Origin: Gammaproteobacteria bacterium
Lineage (GTDB): Bacteria; Pseudomonadota; Gammaproteobacteria; Arenicellales; JAANXG01
Reading direction: 5' to 3'
Assembly: GCA_018263405.1 (NCBI GenBank)
Contig: JAANXG010000076.1
Coordinates: 1-40,312, forward strand
DNA length: 40,312 bases
In this document: positions 8,546 to 16,323 of the stretch, in pieces
Position numbering within the stretch: position 1 is the first letter of the stretch
Layout of the letters: each line of letters begins with the position of its first letter
Made by a program: the position numbers and the translations under genes
Notes under the pieces: model-generated
The model's database searches: none
Seen by the model: only the letters and a program-made list of their open reading frames with translations
What the model was told of the DNA's origin: nothing

Positions 8546-10417
8546 GTGGAGACCGTAGCCGGAATCTATCCGGAAGACGCGTTGGCCGGACGCGGCGATC
8601 TGGACGTGATCGATCCGGATGTCGCCCCGACTCTGGACGCGCAGTTCGCCGAGCGGGTGCGCCGAAGCGGCCGGGAATCCGCGTATATCGAATACGATGA
8701 ATCGACGGAGCAATGGGTTCACTACACCTGGGATGAGACGGCGCGTGAAGTGCGCCGCTGGCAAGCGGCGTTCGAGCGGGAAGGTCTGCAAAAGGGTGAC
8801 CGGGTCGCGCTGCGCTTGCGCAACTGCCGGCACTGGGTGATTTTCGACCAAGCGGCCCTCGGTCTGGGCTTGGTCGTCGTGCCCCTTTACGCCGCCGACC
8901 GCCCGGATAACGTCAATTACGTACTCGATCATTCCGACGCCGTGTTGGTTCTGGTGTCGAACAACGAAGCCTGGACCGAACTGCATCGCGCCCAAGGCGA
9001 AACGCCCAGGATCAAGCGCATCGTGGTGCTGGAGGGACAATCCGAAGGCGAGTATGTCAGGCACGTGGATGACTGGCTGGGGAACAGCGATCGCGACGCA
9101 CTGGCAAGCGGTATCGCCGCGCGGGACGATTTAGCCAGCATTGTCTACACCTCGGGTACGACGGGACGCCCCAAGGGCGTCAAACTGTCGCACCGCAACA
9201 TGGTCTGTAACGCCTACAGCGGATTGCGCAGCGTGGCGGTTGACCATGAGGCTTTGTTCCTTTCATTTCTGCCTTTATCGCACACGCTCGAACGTACGGT
9301 GGGTTACTACGTTCCGGTGATGGCCGGCGCGAAGGTTGCGTACAACCGGTCGCTCAAACAATTGTCGGCCGATCTGCTTGCGGTGCGCCCCACCGGAATC
9401 GTTACCGTGCCGAAAATATTCGAGCACAGCTACCGTACGATCAAGGATCGATTGTCCGAAGCGCCGGTGCTCAAGCGGTGGTTGTTCAACGCCGCGGTCC
9501 GTATCGGCTGGAATCGCTTTGAGTATCGGCAGGGCAGAGGGCCATGGGACCTGTCGTTTCTGGCATGGCCGCTTTTCGATAAGCTCGTAGCGAAGAAGAT
9601 ACGGGACAAGCTGGGTGGCCGGTTGAGCATGGCCGTGGTGGGCGGTGCGCCGTGTACATTGGCTGTTTCGAGAGTGTTTATTGCCATGGAAATCATGATA
9701 CTCCAGGGCTACGGTTTGACCGAAAGCAGTCCGAGTATCGCCATCAATACGCTGGGTCGGAATCGTCCCGATACCGTCGGATTACCGCTGCATGGTGTGG
9801 AAGTCAGAGTTGGAAACAACGATGAACTGCTGGCACGGGGTCCCAACATCATGATGGGTTACTGGAAGGACGATGAAGCGACGCGGAAAGTGTTGACCGA
9901 TGAGGGCTGGCTGCACAGCGGCGACCAGGTAGAGATCGAAGACGGTTTCATTCGTATAACCGGACGTCTGAAAGACATTCTCGTTCTGGCCAATGGGGAA
10001 AAAGTGGCGCCCGCGGACATGGAAGCCGTGATTGTTGGCGATCCTTTGTTCGGCCAGGCCATGGTAGTGGGCGAGCGAATGCCTTATCTGGCTGCCTTGG
10101 TGGTGCTGGATGAAAAAGCGTGGCGGAACGCCGCAAACGAGATCGGCGTTGATCCCGGCGACGAATCGGCGTTGAAAGACAAAAAAGTCGAGGAATTCCT
10201 GCTCGAGAAAATATCCGGGTTAATCCATAAGTTTCCGGGTTACGCCCGGATTGAAAGTGTCACCGCGACGCTGACACCTTGGACCGTCGAAGACGGGCTG
10301 TTGACCCCGACTTTAAAAGTCAAGCGCCCCAAGGTGTGGGAGGTTTTCGAAGACCGGATTGAGAAAATGTACGAGGGGTATGATTTGTATCGGGTCGGGC
10401 AGCGCCAAAGCGCTTGA
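8546..10417 (+). CDS. Long-chain acyl-CoA synthetase, FAA1/COG1022 type
   Basis: ATP-dependent fatty acid activation to acyl-CoA via an acyl-AMP intermediate, feeding FadE. About 623 aa. The AMP-binding signature YTSGTTGRPKGVKLSHRN is near residue 200, the ATP/adenine motif GYGLTESSP near 388, and the hinge and C-terminal lysine region (WLHSGDQVEIEDGFIRITGRLKD) near 457. The larger size, the LSFLPLSHTLER motif and the C-terminal segment around TLTPWTVEDGLLTPTLKVKRP are characteristic of the FAA1-like long-chain class rather than the FadD class. The start is GTG at 8546, three bases after fadE stops, without a clear ribosome site, so translational coupling to fadE is likely. Exact chain length preference is unknown. 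Confidence 0.92.
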   Translation: METVAGIYPEDALAGRGDLDVIDPDVAPTLDAQFAERVRRSGRESAYIEYDESTEQWVHYTWDETAREVRRWQAAFEREGLQKGDRVALRLRNCRHWVIFDQAALGLGLVVVPLYAADRPDNVNYVLDHSDAVLVLVSNNEAWTELHRAQGETPRIKRIVVLEGQSEGEYVRHVDDWLGNSDRDALASGIAARDDLASIVYTSGTTGRPKGVKLSHRNMVCNAYSGLRSVAVDHEALFLSFLPLSHTLERTVGYYVPVMAGAKVAYNRSLKQLSADLLAVRPTGIVTVPKIFEHSYRTIKDRLSEAPVLKRWLFNAAVRIGWNRFEYRQGRGPWDLSFLAWPLFDKLVAKKIRDKLGGRLSMAVVGGAPCTLAVSRVFIAMEIMILQGYGLTESSPSIAINTLGRNRPDTVGLPLHGVEVRVGNNDELLARGPNIMMGYWKDDEATRKVLTDEGWLHSGDQVEIEDGFIRITGRLKDILVLANGEKVAPADMEAVIVGDPLFGQAMVVGERMPYLAALVVLDEKAWRNAANEIGVDPGDESALKDKKVEEFLLEKISGLIHKFPGYARIESVTATLTPWTVEDGLLTPTLKVKRPKVWEVFEDRIEKMYEGYDLYRVGQRQSA

Positions 10418-10468
10418 ACACGATACAGGAACCCGTCGCCGTCCCATTGAAACCGTGGAGCATATTTT

Positions 10469-11257
10469 ATGACCAGTGTCCTGACAAAAATAGATAAAGG
10501 TGTTGCGGTGGTCACGCTGAACAGGCCGGACGTTTTGAATGCCCTCAGTCCCGATATGGCCCGGACCCTGCATCATGTGCTGGTCGGGATATCGGAAGAT
10601 GAAAACGTTAGGTGTGTCGTACTCAAAGGCGCTGGTAACGGCTTTATGGCGGGCGGAGATGTAGGCTTTTTCAAGAGTGTGTTGCCGGATTTGGATGCCG
10701 GGAAGGTCGATGAGCTGGATCCGGTCTTCAAACACGTTCACGGCATTGTCGCAACGCTAAGGACCATGACGGTCCCCGTGATCGGTGTGCTGCACGGCGC
10801 CGTGGCCGGCTTCGGAGTCAGCCTCGCCGTGGCCTGCGATTTGGTCGTCGCCGCCGAAGAAACGCAGTTTACGCTTGCCTACTGCCATATCGGCACCAGC
10901 CCGGACGGCGCCAGTACGTATTTTCTCCCGCGTATCGTCGGCTTTAAAAAAGCCATGGAGCTTGCGTTGCTGGGCAACCGGTTCGATGCCCGGGAAGCCC
11001 TCGCGTTGGGTATATTGAATAAAGTGGTTCCGGCGACCGATCTCGAAGCGAGCGTGAACGAGTGGGTGCGGCGATTGCTGTCGGGGCCGAAGTTTGCCTA
11101 CGGTAAAACCAAAGCGCTGCTGTACAGCTCGCTCGATAATTCGTTCGATCGGCAGATCGAGCTCGAAGAGGAGTCGTTCAAACATTGCGCCCGGACGAGA
11201 GACTTCGCTGAAGGCGTGACAGCCTTCGTGGAAAAACGCAAAGCTGAATTTGGTTAA
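10469..11257 (+). CDS. Enoyl-CoA hydratase/isomerase family protein
   Basis: A 262-aa crotonase-fold protein, third gene of the fadE operon (51 nt after the ligase; GTGGAG upstream of ATG). The fold signature is clear: NRPDVLNALSPDM, GNGFMAGGDVGFFKSV (oxyanion hole), HGAVAGFGVSLAVACDLVVAAEE and FTLAYCHIGTSPDGASTYFLPR. The glutamate that hydratases carry just before the IG(T/L)xP stretch is absent (AYC here), while the SPDG aspartate resembles isomerases of the PaaG/enoyl-CoA isomerase type. So an isomerase or another crotonase reaction is as plausible as hydration. Cytoplasmic; likely acts on products of FadE. Confidence 0.85.
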   Translation: MTSVLTKIDKGVAVVTLNRPDVLNALSPDMARTLHHVLVGISEDENVRCVVLKGAGNGFMAGGDVGFFKSVLPDLDAGKVDELDPVFKHVHGIVATLRTMTVPVIGVLHGAVAGFGVSLAVACDLVVAAEETQFTLAYCHIGTSPDGASTYFLPRIVGFKKAMELALLGNRFDAREALALGILNKVVPATDLEASVNEWVRRLLSGPKFAYGKTKALLYSSLDNSFDRQIELEEESFKHCARTRDFAEGVTAFVEKRKAEFG

Positions 11258-11341
11258 ACCTCCCGTGCCGGCCGGGCTGGGCCATTCACTGCGGATCGCG
11301 CCTTCCACTGGCGGCTCAGGCACGCTCTGAATGTTGCAATA

Positions 11342-11360
11342 TCAGTGACGGGGTACACTA
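11342..11360 (+). repeat. 19-bp dispersed repeat, copy 1
   Basis: TCAGTGACGGGGTACACTA occurs here and, inverted, at 34210-34228 upstream of mmsA. An exact 19-base match in 40 kb is far beyond chance, and the flanks do not match. It could be a regulator site or the remnant of a dispersed element. Confidence 0.6.
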
Positions 11361-11415
11361 GCCCGGTTGTGTCAACTTGACAAATTGTTGCAATAAGCAC
11401 AGTGTTCACGCTAGC

Positions 11416-11586
11416 GTAAGTTCTCAATAACCCCGTGCAAGAATGTGGGGGTAGGGTTGTCTTTCAGGGCTGTCGAAAGCACGGAGGCTTTCGCCAGAGC
11501 GTACAGGGAGGTATCTACAGCGTCCCTGAAAGACAACCCTACCCCCACATGATCGCCGACATTGCACGGACTTTTTGAGAAATTAC
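11416..11586 (+). mobile_element. 171-bp MITE, copy B, with 8-bp target duplication
   Basis: Same 171-bp element as 2849-3019; I find no difference between the two. Termini GTAAGTTCTCAA and TTGAGAAATTAC, long complementary GGGGGTAGGGTTGTCTTTC arms, small internal hairpin. Flanked by ACGCTAGC at 11408-11415 and again at 11587-11594, a perfect 8-bp target duplication different from that of copy A. It lies in the spacer between the fadE operon and the DUF1302 operon. Identity with copy A suggests recent movement. Confidence 0.92.
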
Positions 11587-11860
11587 ACGCTAGCTTTGTT
11601 AGACTCGGGGTTTCCTAAGAAATAAGAAACGTAAGTTACATAAGTTACAATTAAGCGGAAACAGCGTCCCTGGAATGACTGCCCAAACATTGATATTGAA
11701 TCCGGGAAGGGCTCGGGTATTTTGCGTTGCAATATGCCTGTACCGCAAATACTCAACGCTCATCCGGAGTAATCCGACTCATCTTGCACTGCGGCGGTCT
11801 GCTTGTGTGTTGAAGCAGGCCGGCGGCGTCTACCACCAAACCGCATAAACGGGGGGGCCG

Positions 11861-13756
11861 ATGAATAAGCCGTTGCATCCCGATCCCAATTCAAACCAAA
11901 AACCTCGACGGCTGAACTATCTGGTCGGTGCTTCGCTGGTTGTGACCTCGTTTGCCTTCCAGGTGCCGGTTTCGGCGGTCCAGTTCGAATCGGGTGAATT
12001 TTTTGGCAGTATCGACAACACGATCTCTTATGGAACTACCTGGCGTGTACAAAGCCGTGACCGGGATCTCCTCGGGCTGACCTCCACGACTCTGCCCAAC
12101 GGTACTGTTCCACCCGGCGGACCCGGGGGCCGGGCTTTCTCGGTCAACGGGGATGATGGCAACCTGAACTACGATAAAGGCCTGGTGAGCAACGTCGTGA
12201 AAATCACCAGCGAGCTTTCTCTCGAGCATAATTCAGGATACGGCGCATTTGTTCGGGGCAGTGCTTTTTACGATTTCGAGAACGAAGACGGCGACCGGGA
12301 AAAGATCGACCTATCGGACGAGGCGTTGGAACTGGTCGGCAGCGATATCGAGTTGCTGGATGCCTACGTGTTTAGCGGCTTCGAGGTAGGCGACGTGCCG
12401 GTGGACCTTAGGCTCGGCAACCAAGTGGTTAGTTGGGGGGAAAGCACGTTCATTCAAAACGGCATTAATGTGCTCAATCCGATCGATGTGTCTGCCATTC
12501 GCGTACCCGGGGCGGAGCTGCGCGAGGCATTGCTGCCGGTAAACATGCTCTGGGGCAGCGCCGGGGTGACCTTAAACAGTTCGGTGGAGGGGTTTTACCA
12601 GTTTGAGTGGGATGAAACCGAGCCCGATCCGTCCGGTTCCTATTTCAGCACCAACGATTTCGCCACCGACGGCGGCAACAAACTGATGCTCGGTTTCGGT
12701 TCGGTGCCGGATATCATACCGTTCGGCCCGGCGGCCGCTGCCTCGATCGGTGCCTCGCCGACGGGGGTCGCGGTACCTCGCGGCGCCGATCGCGAGGCGG
12801 ACGACAGCGGTCAATTCGGCCTCGCATATCGCGTCTATGTGCCTGAATTCGGCGACACGGAACTGGGGTTCTATTACATGAATTACCACAGCCGCCTACC
12901 GATCATCAGTGCTAAGACCGGTACCCTGGCGGGTTTGGCAGGCGGTGACTATGTCGGCTCGGCGCGGTATTTCACGGAGTTCCCCGAAGATATTCAACTT
13001 CTTGGCCTCAGCTTTAATACACAGGTCGGTACCACCGGCTGGGCTCTGCAGGGTGAATTGTCTTATAAAAAGGACGTCCCGCTACAGGTCGACGACACTG
13101 AGTTGTTGTTCGCGGCGCTCTCGCCACTGGCGATTCCCGAAGCCGCGGCCGGCACTCCGGGGGTAGGGACATTATTGGCAAGTACGAATCAGGTCGCACC
13201 GGGTGGCGTGGGTTTTGCTACGGAAATACCCGGCTTCGCAGAGCGCGACGTGGTCCAGGTCCAGGTCACCGGTACTCGTGTCTATGCCAATGTATTTGGC
13301 GCGGATCAGCTGGCGGTGGTCGGTGAGATCGGAATCACCCATGTGAACGCCATGCCCGACCAGAACGAACTGCGCCTCGAGGCGCCCGGCACTTTTACGT
13401 CGGGTAACCCGGTGCATACCCTGGCGGGGGTGCAACCAGCCACCGAAGACGCCGATAATTTTGCTGATGCGAGCAGCGCCGGTTATCAGATACGTGGCCG
13501 GCTCACCTACAACAATGCGATCGGACCGATCGCGCTGATTCCGACTTTTGCTTTCCGGCACGATTTCTCGGGCAATTCGCCGGGGCCGGGAGGAAACTTT
13601 CTGGAGGGGCGCAAAGCGGTTACTCTGGGCGTCGCGGCGAACCTGCGTAACGAGTGGACGGCTGAAGTCGGTTATACCAACTTCTTCGGCGCCGGACGCC
13701 ATAACCTGATTAACGATCGCGACTTTATCTCTTTCAACATCAAGTATTCCCGATAG
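11861..13756 (+). CDS. DUF1302 outer-membrane protein
   Basis: A 631-aa protein of the DUF1302 family (PF06980), predicted to be an outer-membrane beta-barrel. A basic N-terminus and hydrophobic stretch (LVGASLVVTSFAFQVPVSA) form a long signal peptide. The mature part opens with QFESGEFFGSIDNTISYGTTWR, the family's hallmark, and contains LRLGNQVVSWGES, then repeated aromatic-alternating strands ending in FISFNIKYSR, a typical barrel C-terminus. It heads a cluster with DUF1329, a YCF48-like protein and an MMPL transporter, an arrangement common in Pseudomonas-like bacteria and often near acyl-CoA genes. The function is not established; passage or binding of hydrophobic molecules is an inference from that context. 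Confidence 0.88.
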   Translation: MNKPLHPDPNSNQKPRRLNYLVGASLVVTSFAFQVPVSAVQFESGEFFGSIDNTISYGTTWRVQSRDRDLLGLTSTTLPNGTVPPGGPGGRAFSVNGDDGNLNYDKGLVSNVVKITSELSLEHNSGYGAFVRGSAFYDFENEDGDREKIDLSDEALELVGSDIELLDAYVFSGFEVGDVPVDLRLGNQVVSWGESTFIQNGINVLNPIDVSAIRVPGAELREALLPVNMLWGSAGVTLNSSVEGFYQFEWDETEPDPSGSYFSTNDFATDGGNKLMLGFGSVPDIIPFGPAAAASIGASPTGVAVPRGADREADDSGQFGLAYRVYVPEFGDTELGFYYMNYHSRLPIISAKTGTLAGLAGGDYVGSARYFTEFPEDIQLLGLSFNTQVGTTGWALQGELSYKKDVPLQVDDTELLFAALSPLAIPEAAAGTPGVGTLLASTNQVAPGGVGFATEIPGFAERDVVQVQVTGTRVYANVFGADQLAVVGEIGITHVNAMPDQNELRLEAPGTFTSGNPVHTLAGVQPATEDADNFADASSAGYQIRGRLTYNNAIGPIALIPTFAFRHDFSGNSPGPGGNFLEGRKAVTLGVAANLRNEWTAEVGYTNFFGAGRHNLINDRDFISFNIKYSR

Positions 13757-13775
13757 CCGGATGGGGAGTATCGAT

Positions 13776-15143
13776 ATGAATAAGTTAATACGAACCGCAC
13801 TGGGTGGTCTGCTGGGCCTGTTCCTCGCTTCAAATTCGGTATCCGCGGAGATGTCCGCGTCCGAAGCGGCACGGCTTGGCAAAGACTTGACCCCGTTGGG
13901 TGCGGAGAAAACCGGGAATGAAGAAGGCACGATACCGGCATGGGAAGGAGGGATTACCGATGCGCCCGCCGGGTTCGAATCGGGTGGTCATCATCCAGAC
14001 CCGTTCGAGGGCGATGAAATCCGATTCACGATTACCCGGGAGAATATGTCGGAGCATGCCGACAAGCTGACCGCAGGCCACAAGGCCATGTTGGAGATGT
14101 ATGGAGATACGTTCACGATGAACGTTTATCCGACCCGGCGATCGGCTGCCTACCCCCGGCGTATCTATGACGCCACCAGGGAGATCGCTGCCACGGCGGA
14201 GCTCACGGAGGAGGGCAACGGCGTAACCGGCGCCACCGTCGGCATCCCGTTCCCCATACCCGGCAACGGCGTTGAAGCGATCTGGAATCATATTCTGCGT
14301 TTTCGTGGTACCTCGGCGACGCGCATCATCGGTCAGGCCCCGGTCACGAGAACCGGTACGTATACGATGGTAACGCTCGAAGATGATTACTATGCGCCTT
14401 ACCATTTGCCCGGCGCCACTGAGGAGGAACTGAACAATATCATCATCAAGTTTCGCCAGCACATTACCGAACCCGCGCGCTTGGTGGGCCAGATTCTGCT
14501 CGTGCATGAAACTCTGAACCAGGTCGAGGAACATCGAAAGGCCTGGATTTATAATCCCGGTCAGCGACGCGTCCGCCGCGCACCCAACGTAGCGTTCGAT
14601 AATCCCGGAACCGCGGCGGATGGGCTGCGAACCAGTGACCAGTTGGATATGTTCAACGGCAGTCCGGAGCGTTACGACTGGGAGCTGGTGGGCAAAAAGG
14701 AAATGTATGTGCCGTACAATGCTTACAAGCTTCACAGCGATGAAGTTTCTTATGAACAACTGCTCCAACCGCTGCACCTGAATCCGGAGTTCCTGCGCTA
14801 TGAACTCCACCGCGTATGGGTGGTTGACGCAACCGTCAAGGAGGGTACGCGACACATTTACAAACGGCGCACTTTTTACATCGATGAAGATACCTGGCAA
14901 ATCGTTGCTGTAGACCAGTACGATAACCGGGACGAGCTTTGGCGCGTTTCCGAGGGACACGGCATTACCTACTACGATGTGCCGACGTACTGGACTACCC
15001 TCGAGGTCCACTATGACCTCCAGGGAGGACGTTACCTGGCCGTGGGACTGAATAACGAAGCGCCCTACACTTACGATTTTGACGTCGACCTTTCCCCGAG
15101 AGACTTCACGACGGGGGCTCTGCGTCGGGCCGGTCGAAGATAA
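13776..15143 (+). CDS. DUF1329 family exported protein
   Basis: About 455 aa, family DUF1329 (PF07044). ATG 13776 is chosen because GGGGAG at 13763-13768 is correctly spaced and the next residues form a signal peptide (LGGLLGLFLASNSVSAEMSA). The ATG at 13761 would overlap that site. Family features seen are EAARLGKDLTPLGAEKTGNEEGTIPAWEGG, the PYNAYKLHSD region, and RHIYKRRTFYIDEDTWQI near the C-terminus. The family is thought to adopt a fold related to lipoprotein carriers such as LolA/LolB, consistent with a periplasmic lipid-handling role; that is established only at family level. It follows DUF1302 by about 20 nt, so one transcript is likely. The next gene is separated by a MITE-related hairpin. 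Confidence 0.88.
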   Translation: MNKLIRTALGGLLGLFLASNSVSAEMSASEAARLGKDLTPLGAEKTGNEEGTIPAWEGGITDAPAGFESGGHHPDPFEGDEIRFTITRENMSEHADKLTAGHKAMLEMYGDTFTMNVYPTRRSAAYPRRIYDATREIAATAELTEEGNGVTGATVGIPFPIPGNGVEAIWNHILRFRGTSATRIIGQAPVTRTGTYTMVTLEDDYYAPYHLPGATEEELNNIIIKFRQHITEPARLVGQILLVHETLNQVEEHRKAWIYNPGQRRVRRAPNVAFDNPGTAADGLRTSDQLDMFNGSPERYDWELVGKKEMYVPYNAYKLHSDEVSYEQLLQPLHLNPEFLRYELHRVWVVDATVKEGTRHIYKRRTFYIDEDTWQIVAVDQYDNRDELWRVSEGHGITYYDVPTYWTTLEVHYDLQGGRYLAVGLNNEAPYTYDFDVDLSPRDFTTGALRRAGRR

Positions 15144-15150
15144 AGTTCCG

Positions 15151-15249
15151 GAGACTTCTCGAAAAGTTCGTGCAATGTTAGCGATGATGCGGGGGTAGGG
15201 TTGTCTTTCGAGAAAGACAACCCTACCCCCGCACTCTTGCACGGGGTTA
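15151..15249 (-). repeat. MITE-related arms-only element (copy D)
   Basis: A ~99-bp relative of the 171-bp element in inverted orientation, diverged and lacking the ~54-bp core. The arms meet directly: 15189-15209 and 15212-15232 are perfectly complementary over 21 bp around a 2-nt spacer, giving a very strong hairpin. The left terminus (GAGACTTCTCGAAAAG) is recognisable against the full element; the right terminus is lost after GGGGTTA. No target duplication is visible. It sits within the DUF1329-YCF48 spacer, so any read-through transcript contains this hairpin, which may cause partial termination or protect an upstream mRNA end. Confidence 0.8.
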
Positions 15250-15290
15250 CCGGGTTGCAGGCTCCGGGCGATCCGGTCCCGGTATGTACC

Positions 15291-16322
15291 ATGCATACCC
15301 AGGCTGCTTGGCGTTGGCGCCTCCGAACGGGCGGGTCGAGGGCTGCGTTCAAAGCGTTTGCTCTGGCGCTGCTCTTGGTTTTGGACACCGCCGCCTGGGC
15401 GGTTTCGCCGGAACAGGCCTGGATCAAGCCCAAAGCCGAGCAATCCATCCTGCTCGATATCGCGTACAACGACGGCCGCTGGGTGGTGGTCGGCGAGCGC
15501 GGCCATGTGTTGGTGTCGGACGATGCCGAAAACTGGAAACAGGTGAACGTGCCCACCCGGGTGCTGCTTACCGCCATCGACGTCAATAGCAAGGGGCTGG
15601 CGTTCGCCGTGGGCCACGAGGCCACCATCATCAGGACTCGTGACAACGGCGAGACTTGGAACCGAGTGTATCACGCCCCGCAGGAGGCTCCGTTCCTGGA
15701 CGTGACGATTGCGGACGAGCAACGAGTTATCGCCGTGGGGGCTTATGGATTGTACTTGGAATCCAATGACGCGGGCGAGACCTGGGAACGCCGCGTTCTG
15801 GAGCCGCGGGCACTGGATGGGCCCGCCGGTGCAGCGGCGAGCGGTGAAGAGGAATTCTTTCATGACTTCCACCTGAACAACATCGAGATCGCCGAGAGCG
15901 GTCGGTGGTATATCGCCGCGGAGGCGGGCACCGTGTATCGCTCCGACGACCGGGGCCGAACCTGGCTGCGATTGCCCTCCCCGTATGCAGGCTCCTTTTT
16001 CGGCGTGCTGCCGATGGACCGGGATAACGTGCTGCTGTTCGGTCTCCAGGGGCGCTTGTTCCATTCCCGCGATGCGGGCGCCGGCTGGCGGCGGATCGAC
16101 ACCGGTATCGACGCTACCTTGTCCAACGGGCTGCGCCTGGAGGGGGGCAAGGCGCTGATTATCGGCTACGCCGGCGTGGTGCTCAGCACGGTCGGTACCG
16201 AAGGCAGCCCGACCCGAGCGAGGCTGAAGAACCGACCGGCTCTGTCGGCCGGGTACCGGCTCGACGATGGAGATTTGTTGTCCGTGGGGGGAAACGGCAT
16301 CCGCCGGTGGTCCGCTGAATAA
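15291..16322 (+). CDS. YCF48-like beta-propeller exported protein
   Basis: About 343 aa, related to the photosystem assembly factor YCF48/Hcf136 fold, here in a non-photosynthetic envelope cluster. The start ATG 15291 lies beyond the MITE relic and begins a signal peptide (FALALLLVLDTAAWAVSP). Repeated Asp-box-like motifs mark propeller blades: SDDAENW, TRDNGETWNRV, SNDAGETWERR, SDDRGRTWLRL and SRDAGAGWRRI. Its stop is one base before the MMPL gene start, so they are almost certainly co-translated. YCF48-like proteins beside RND/MMPL and DUF1302/DUF1329 genes are recurrent in gammaproteobacteria; a periplasmic adaptor or assembly role is inferred, not shown. Confidence 0.82.
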   Translation: MHTQAAWRWRLRTGGSRAAFKAFALALLLVLDTAAWAVSPEQAWIKPKAEQSILLDIAYNDGRWVVVGERGHVLVSDDAENWKQVNVPTRVLLTAIDVNSKGLAFAVGHEATIIRTRDNGETWNRVYHAPQEAPFLDVTIADEQRVIAVGAYGLYLESNDAGETWERRVLEPRALDGPAGAAASGEEEFFHDFHLNNIEIAESGRWYIAAEAGTVYRSDDRGRTWLRLPSPYAGSFFGVLPMDRDNVLLFGLQGRLFHSRDAGAGWRRIDTGIDATLSNGLRLEGGKALIIGYAGVVLSTVGTEGSPTRARLKNRPALSAGYRLDDGDLLSVGGNGIRRWSAE

Positions 16323-16323
16323 G

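Larger units (their letters stand above)
11258..11860. other. 600-base spacer with MITE copy B and repeats
   Basis: No ORF is supported. It contains the 19-bp repeat at 11342-11360, a GTCAACTTGAC palindrome (11371-11381), MITE copy B (11416-11586), a GTTTC/GAAAC inverted repeat (11610-11614 / 11626-11630), and an exact 9-bp tandem TAAGTTACA (11632-11640, 11641-11649). Also ACAGCGTCCCTG at 11661-11672, identical to 12 bases inside the MITE. The last part must hold the promoter of the DUF1302 operon, but I cannot define it. Confidence 0.5.
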
